DNA of 8,041 nucleotides, taken from assembly GCA_016789485.1 (NCBI GenBank), contig JAEURE010000110.1, positions 1-8,041 of the forward strand, given 5' to 3'. The DNA comes from Anaerolineales bacterium (lineage in GTDB: Bacteria > Chloroflexota > Anaerolineae > Anaerolineales > Villigracilaceae). The position numbers and the translations under genes are program-made. Each line of letters begins with the position of its first letter. The stretch's first letter is position 1. A model generated the notes under the pieces. That model ran no database searches. It saw only the letters and a list, made by a program, of their open reading frames with translations, and was not told the origin of the DNA. Shown in pieces: positions 5,094-8,041 of this stretch.

Positions 5094-6640
5094 TGCTCCT
5101 TCTTTTGTTCCACCAGTTCAAACAACTGCATCGGCTTGTTTTTTCCCTTGAGTGAAACTTCGCCAAGCGATGTACATTCATATTTTTCCTGGATTGCCTG
5201 CTGCACCCGTTCCGAAATAACGATCTGATTTTTTTCGGCACGATTCATTAAACGAGCGGCTGTGTTAACCGTATCTCCCAGAACATTATATTCGCGCCGT
5301 CCGCGCGGTTCGCCGATCTCAGCCACGAAGGTGGGCCCGGAATTGATGCCGATCTGGCAGTAAATATCCGGTTGAACATTCCCGATGGTGGGGGCCTTTT
5401 GATTGATGGTCTTGATGACTTCGCGAATGGCGATTGCGGCGGATGCGGCCCGCAGTTCATCGTTGGTATGAGCATTCGGCACACCGAAATAGATCACAAT
5501 GTCGGAGCCTGCAAGGTGATAAGTAACTTTCTTTAGGACGCCGCCGCGTGATTCCACTGCAGCGTTGATGAGTGAAAACGCGCGCGAGAAATTAAGCGCA
5601 AGTTTTATCTCTTCACCGGGCAGGGCACGGTCCGCGGATTCCGGCAAGCCGATGAAATTTACGAACATGATGGTCGGTTGTGGAAAGTCAGGCGGTATTT
5701 TCCTGTCCGCTGCACTTTCCACCAGTAACGATAACACCGGCGCTGGAATATAACTTGCCATCGGTTCGATGGTGTTCAACAAGTCCATGATATTAACCAG
5801 CACTTCATTCTTGTCGCGGGTGAGCAGAACATTGGATGCCATCCGCCGCCCCACGGGGGTGATCTCATATTCGCCAAGAGATTTATCGGTCAGATCATCG
5901 ATCACAAGGTGATAGCCCGGGTTGCCGTCTTCAAAGCGAAACTCGTTTACAACAAGCTCGTATGCCTTTTGTGATAAATTTACCCGTTCGTTTCGACCAT
6001 TACTTTCTGTCAGTTTGGCTTGCTGTACATCCCTGCCAAGCAGAACATGTTCCATGCGGCGGGGCGTACCGATATCGGCAGTTAGAAAACGTCCACTGTG
6101 AATGCCAATGCGCATTTTTAAGTTCACCACACCAGCGGGCGTTTCAATTTCTGCGAATTCCCTCATGGCTCTTTGCATGCGCAGCCCTGCTCGTACGGCG
6201 CGCAGCGTATCATTATTCTTATCTGTCTTGCGGAAAACCACCAGCAATGCATCGCCGGTGAACTCGACCAATTCGCCGCCGGACTTGCTGATAATGCCAA
6301 TCATTTCCGAAAAATATTTTGTCAGTTGCGCCAACAGGTCTTTCGCGCCTTCGCGCCCCTTGGATGCGTTCGCTTCCATCAACTTTGTGAAACCAGCCAG
6401 GTCTGTGAACATCATGGTTCCGTGCTGCCACTCGGTTTTCACATCACCAGGTTTTAGCTTGTTGATCGAGATCTGCCGTGACGTGTAATCATGCAGAATG
6501 CGCTGCAACGTCCGCAAATGTTTGTGGACATCGATCATAATCTCCACAGACGGGTTGCCCCACATGGCTGCGTACATTTCCGCGGGAAGCAAATATCGCA
6601 AACGGCTTTCAATTGTGGTAAGCGGCGACTCGGGAAGCAT
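5090..6640 (-). CDS. Tandem class III adenylate/guanylate cyclase with two complementary, partly degenerate catalytic domains
   Basis: A 516-residue cytoplasmic protein with no signal or membrane segment and two class III cyclase domains, at about residues 72-262 and 320-512. Domain 1 has both metal-ligand Asp, D80 (MMFTDLAGFT) and D130 (EFTGDALLVVF). It lacks the transition-state Asn/Arg pair (GRDVQQAKL at 202-210). Domain 2 is the reverse. Its metal positions are N328 (IMFVNFIGL) and S379 (LAGSDIVIYF), while N459 and R463 are present in LGDTVNTAARL (454-464). One composite active site between the domains is therefore possible, as in the C1/C2 halves of animal adenylyl cyclases. The base-selecting Lys position holds E126 in domain 1, and domain 2 has no evident Lys there, so ATP versus GTP preference is unclear. 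A similar segment precedes each domain (RYLLPAEMYA at 15-24; ASYIPAPVLS at 295-304), hinting at duplication of a larger unit. The start at 6640 is supported by a TATAAT 7 bases upstream. The gene converges on the operon encoding a cyclic-nucleotide-binding protein, a plausible receptor for its product. Confidence 0.9.
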   Translation of the reverse strand: MLPESPLTTIESRLRYLLPAEMYAAMWGNPSVEIMIDVHKHLRTLQRILHDYTSRQISINKLKPGDVKTEWQHGTMMFTDLAGFTKLMEANASKGREGAKDLLAQLTKYFSEMIGIISKSGGELVEFTGDALLVVFRKTDKNNDTLRAVRAGLRMQRAMREFAEIETPAGVVNLKMRIGIHSGRFLTADIGTPRRMEHVLLGRDVQQAKLTESNGRNERVNLSQKAYELVVNEFRFEDGNPGYHLVIDDLTDKSLGEYEITPVGRRMASNVLLTRDKNEVLVNIMDLLNTIEPMASYIPAPVLSLLVESAADRKIPPDFPQPTIMFVNFIGLPESADRALPGEEIKLALNFSRAFSLINAAVESRGGVLKKVTYHLAGSDIVIYFGVPNAHTNDELRAASAAIAIREVIKTINQKAPTIGNVQPDIYCQIGINSGPTFVAEIGEPRGRREYNVLGDTVNTAARLMNRAEKNQIVISERVQQAIQEKYECTSLGEVSLKGKNKPMQLFELVEQKKEH

Positions 6641-6647
6641 GAATCAA

Positions 6648-6653
6648 ATTATA
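6648..6653 (-). promoter_or_regulatory. Consensus -10 box of the cyclase gene, predicted leaderless
   Basis: On the minus strand a perfect TATAAT is followed by 7 bases (TTGATTC) and then the cyclase ATG, putting the transcription start at or beside the start codon. No ribosome-binding sequence is present, and no good -35 is found at 16-19 bases. An imperfect operator-like ATCGG-N8-CCGAT (6662-6679) covers the -35 region. Confidence 0.5.
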
Positions 6654-6713
6654 CTTGAAACATCGGATGGGAGACCGATTGTTGGATGTTTTCCCGACTT
6701 AGTATTTAAATTC

Positions 6714-6720
6714 AGAGGAG
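6714..6720 (+). promoter_or_regulatory. Ribosome-binding site of the substrate-binding lipoprotein gene
   Basis: AGAGGAG ends 6 bases before the ATG at 6727, an ideal spacing. It excludes the ATG at 6721, which is followed immediately by TGA. Confidence 0.8.
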
Positions 6721-6726
6721 ATGTGA

Positions 6727-7467
6727 ATGAAAGTAAAAAACTTTAATTTTTTAAGCATGTTGATGGTCATAAGTATGCTGCTTGCTGCCTGCGGCGCAGG
6801 AGAGGCGACGAATGCCGTGCCGGGGTCTGAAAGTGAGCCTGCGGCGGGGGATGTCGTTCCATCACCCGCTTCCAGTTCGAACCTGGTGCTTGATCCTGCC
6901 AACGCGGGAGATAGCGAAGCTATAGCTTATTTATATGAAGGATTGGTGCGCCTGCAGGATGGTACTGTTGCTCCCGCGCTTGCCGAATCCTATACGGTTT
7001 CTGAAGATGGGTTGGATTATATTTTCAACCTGCGCCCTGGTGTGACGTTCCACGATGGAACAACGTTGAATGCAGATATTGTGATTGCTAATTTCAATCG
7101 CTGGTTCGACCCGAAAGACCCAAATCGTGGGACGGGAGAATTTTCCGCCTGGGCTGGAAATTTTGGAGGCTTTAAAGGTGAAGTAACCGATGAAGGCAAG
7201 GCGAAATCCATTTATGATGGTATTGAGAAGGTAAACGACCTTACGGTGTTGGTGCATCTCAACACAACGGATACCGATTTCCTGACCAAGCTTGCCTCCC
7301 CGGCATTCTCTATTGTTAATCCAAACTCCTTCAATGACGGGGATGGCGGCACGGGCGCATATAAATTTACTTCGTTGAAGGACTCCACGGCGACTCTTGA
7401 GCCATTTGCCGAATACTGGGATACATCTGCAATTCCAAGTGAAAGTATCGAAGTAACGATTAAATAG
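6727..7467 (+). CDS. Half-length family 5 (dipeptide/oligopeptide) substrate-binding lipoprotein
   Basis: A 246-residue lipoprotein: hydrophobic signal (8-20), lipobox LAAC with lipidated Cys22, and a Ser/Pro/Gly linker (23-55). Family 5 solute-binding (OppA/DppA) sequence follows, including the signature region AESYTVSEDGLDYIFNLRPG (86-105), then TFHDGTTLNADIVIANFNRW (107-126) and the GTGAYKFTSL segment (208-217). Normal members have about 500-550 residues. This one stops at IEVTIK, just where the chain would enter the second lobe, and the stop codon is followed within 13 bases by a strong terminator, leaving no room for the rest. It is therefore either a deletion remnant that kept its ribosome site and terminator, or a functional one-lobe protein. 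The absence of frameshifts or internal stops favours recent origin or retained function. There are no permease or ATPase genes next to it. Peptide or other ligand binding cannot be assumed without the second lobe. Confidence 0.8.
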   Translation: MKVKNFNFLSMLMVISMLLAACGAGEATNAVPGSESEPAAGDVVPSPASSSNLVLDPANAGDSEAIAYLYEGLVRLQDGTVAPALAESYTVSEDGLDYIFNLRPGVTFHDGTTLNADIVIANFNRWFDPKDPNRGTGEFSAWAGNFGGFKGEVTDEGKAKSIYDGIEKVNDLTVLVHLNTTDTDFLTKLASPAFSIVNPNSFNDGDGGTGAYKFTSLKDSTATLEPFAEYWDTSAIPSESIEVTIK

Positions 7468-7480
7468 AATCCTGAAATAA

Positions 7481-7516
7481 AAAAGAGAGTCAACCGATTT
7501 TGGTTGACTCTCTTTT
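7481..7516. terminator. Bidirectional hairpin terminator between convergent genes
   Basis: A perfect 15-bp inverted repeat: AAAAGAGAGTCAACC (7481-7495), a 6-base loop, GGTTGACTCTCTTTT (7502-7516). The plus-strand T-run is four bases. The minus-strand run is six (TTTTTT), so it may act more strongly on the oxidoreductase transcript. It lies 13 bases after the lipoprotein stop and 18 bases after the oxidoreductase stop. Confidence 0.88.
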
Positions 7517-7534
7517 GATTCACGAGGGAATATT

Positions 7535-8041
7535 TTATGAGGCTGCATCGCGCCAGATAAACCCATAATCGTTCTCTCCTTTGAGATGTTCGCCGCGTTC
7601 AAAGCGCAATGGGTCGAAACCGGAAATATCCACACGTTTCGATTTTCCATCCAGAATGAGCTCGCTCATGCACATCCCAATGGCAGGTGAGAGCTTGAAG
7701 CCTGTGCCGCTGAAACCTGTGGCGAGATAATATCCCTGCGGACCTGCCTGTCCAAGAATAGCTCGTTGATCAGGGGTTAACCCATCTCTGCCAACGTGTG
7801 AGGAGTGCAGAGAACCTTCCTCCATGGCTGGGATGCGCAGACAGATGCGGTCAATAGCGCGCTCCACGAAATCTTTGGCGACATATCCGAGATCTGCTTC
7901 GGGGGACTCGCCCATGCGGCTGTCATCTTCCAGCGCCACTAATGTCAAGTCACCGGAATCAGGCCGAAAGTACATCCCGAGCGAACTATCGATCACGGTC
8001 AAATGTTCTTCGATGTGAGAAGGGCGGCGGATGTGAATCAC
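7535..8041 (-). CDS. FAD-dependent oxidoreductase (DAO family), C-terminal part, cut by the window edge
   Basis: About 168 residues of an open frame that continues past base 8041. The apparent GTG at the edge is probably internal, since the N-terminal Rossmann FAD motif (GxGxxG) is missing here. The visible part matches the C-terminal half of DAO-type flavoproteins (glycine/D-amino-acid/sarcosine oxidase group). It contains GRDGLTPDQRAILGQAGP (84-101), then the FAD-contacting ATGFSGTGFKLSPAIG (106-121), a helix ending ELILDG, and the closing DISGFDPLRFERG (138-150). The usual His in GFSGHG is Thr112 in this protein. The substrate, probably an amine or amino acid, cannot be told from this half. 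It converges on the lipoprotein gene, with a terminator between. Nothing links it to the signalling genes. Confidence 0.85.
   Translation of the reverse strand: MIHIRRPSHIEEHLTVIDSSLGMYFRPDSGDLTLVALEDDSRMGESPEADLGYVAKDFVERAIDRICLRIPAMEEGSLHSSHVGRDGLTPDQRAILGQAGPQGYYLATGFSGTGFKLSPAIGMCMSELILDGKSKRVDISGFDPLRFERGEHLKGENDYGFIWRDAAS

Larger units (their letters stand above)
6641..6726. promoter_or_regulatory. Divergent intergenic region between cyclase and substrate-binding lipoprotein genes
   Basis: Eighty-six bases holding the minus-strand TATAAT of the cyclase gene (6648-6653), a weak plus-strand -10 candidate (TATTTA, 6703-6708, with no good -35) and the ribosome site of the lipoprotein gene. 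A 5-bp inverted repeat (ATCGG at 6662-6666, CCGAT at 6675-6679) and a GGATG direct repeat (6665-6669, 6684-6688) are present, but they are too short to call an operator. Confidence 0.4.

Noticed and set aside
6662..6679. ATCGG-N8-CCGAT as an operator in the divergent region
   Set aside because: The arms are only 5 bp, which is expected by chance, and it does not resemble the CRP site TGTGA-N6-TCACA. Kept only as a note in the intergenic entry.
6727..7534. Frameshift in the substrate-binding gene hiding the second lobe
   Set aside because: Only 67 bases separate its stop from the convergent gene's stop, most of it terminator, and no frame downstream resembles the missing lobe.
6931..7650. A 239-residue minus-strand open frame across the lipoprotein gene, the terminator and the oxidoreductase end
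   Set aside because: It runs antisense through two well-supported genes and a terminator hairpin, with no family resemblance, so it is a shadow frame.

Overview
The window is bacterial and densely coded, with moderate GC and no RNA genes, insertion sequences or CRISPR. Two lipoproteins with clear lipoboxes, Gly/Asn-rich and Pro-rich surface-protein linkers, a family 5 solute-binding lipoprotein, a tandem class III cyclase and a MinD/ParA-like ATPase with an 'FRGGTGKSN' P-loop together suggest a Chloroflexota bacterium, probably of the Anaerolineae. That placement is an inference from gene content; no marker gene is present.

Layout. (1) 9-1703 (+): a secreted lipoprotein with a Gly/Asn-repeat stalk, a Pro-rich linker and a seven-repeat TolB-like beta-propeller, followed by a hairpin terminator (1717-1750). 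(2) 1795-5052 (+): a tight five-gene operon encoding a PrsW-like membrane protease with a long cytoplasmic tail, a cyclic-nucleotide-binding protein with a coiled-coil tail and no DNA-binding domain, a MinD/ParA-like ATPase, a 70-residue Cys-rich zinc-binding protein and a 124-residue winged-helix-like protein. Gene junctions run from a 4-base overlap to 22 bases. (3) 5090-6640 (-): a convergent gene for a 516-residue protein with two class III nucleotide cyclase domains. It shares one symmetrical terminator hairpin (5049-5093) with the operon, and the stop codons of both genes lie in the base of that stem. (4) 6727-7467 (+): a lipoprotein that is only the N-terminal half of a family 5 (dipeptide/oligopeptide) substrate-binding protein, divergent from the cyclase. 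(5) 7535-8041 (-): the C-terminal part of a DAO-type FAD-dependent oxidoreductase that runs off the right edge. It converges on the lipoprotein gene over a 15-bp hairpin.

How the parts may work together. The cyclase (nucleotide source) and the cyclic-nucleotide-binding protein (reader) sit side by side. The reader is translationally coupled to a membrane protease and followed by a ParA-type switch ATPase, a zinc-binding protein and a putative DNA-binding protein. This suggests a membrane-associated cyclic-nucleotide signalling module, which is a hypothesis from gene order and domain content only. The two cyclase domains are degenerate in complementary ways: the first keeps the metal-binding Asp pair, and the second keeps the transition-state Asn and Arg. 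This matches the C1/C2 arrangement of animal adenylyl cyclases. PrsW and cyclase both appear to start right at a -10 box (TATTAT or TATAAT, then 7 bases, then ATG) without a Shine-Dalgarno, which suggests leaderless transcripts. No intergenic stretch exceeds 100 bases.
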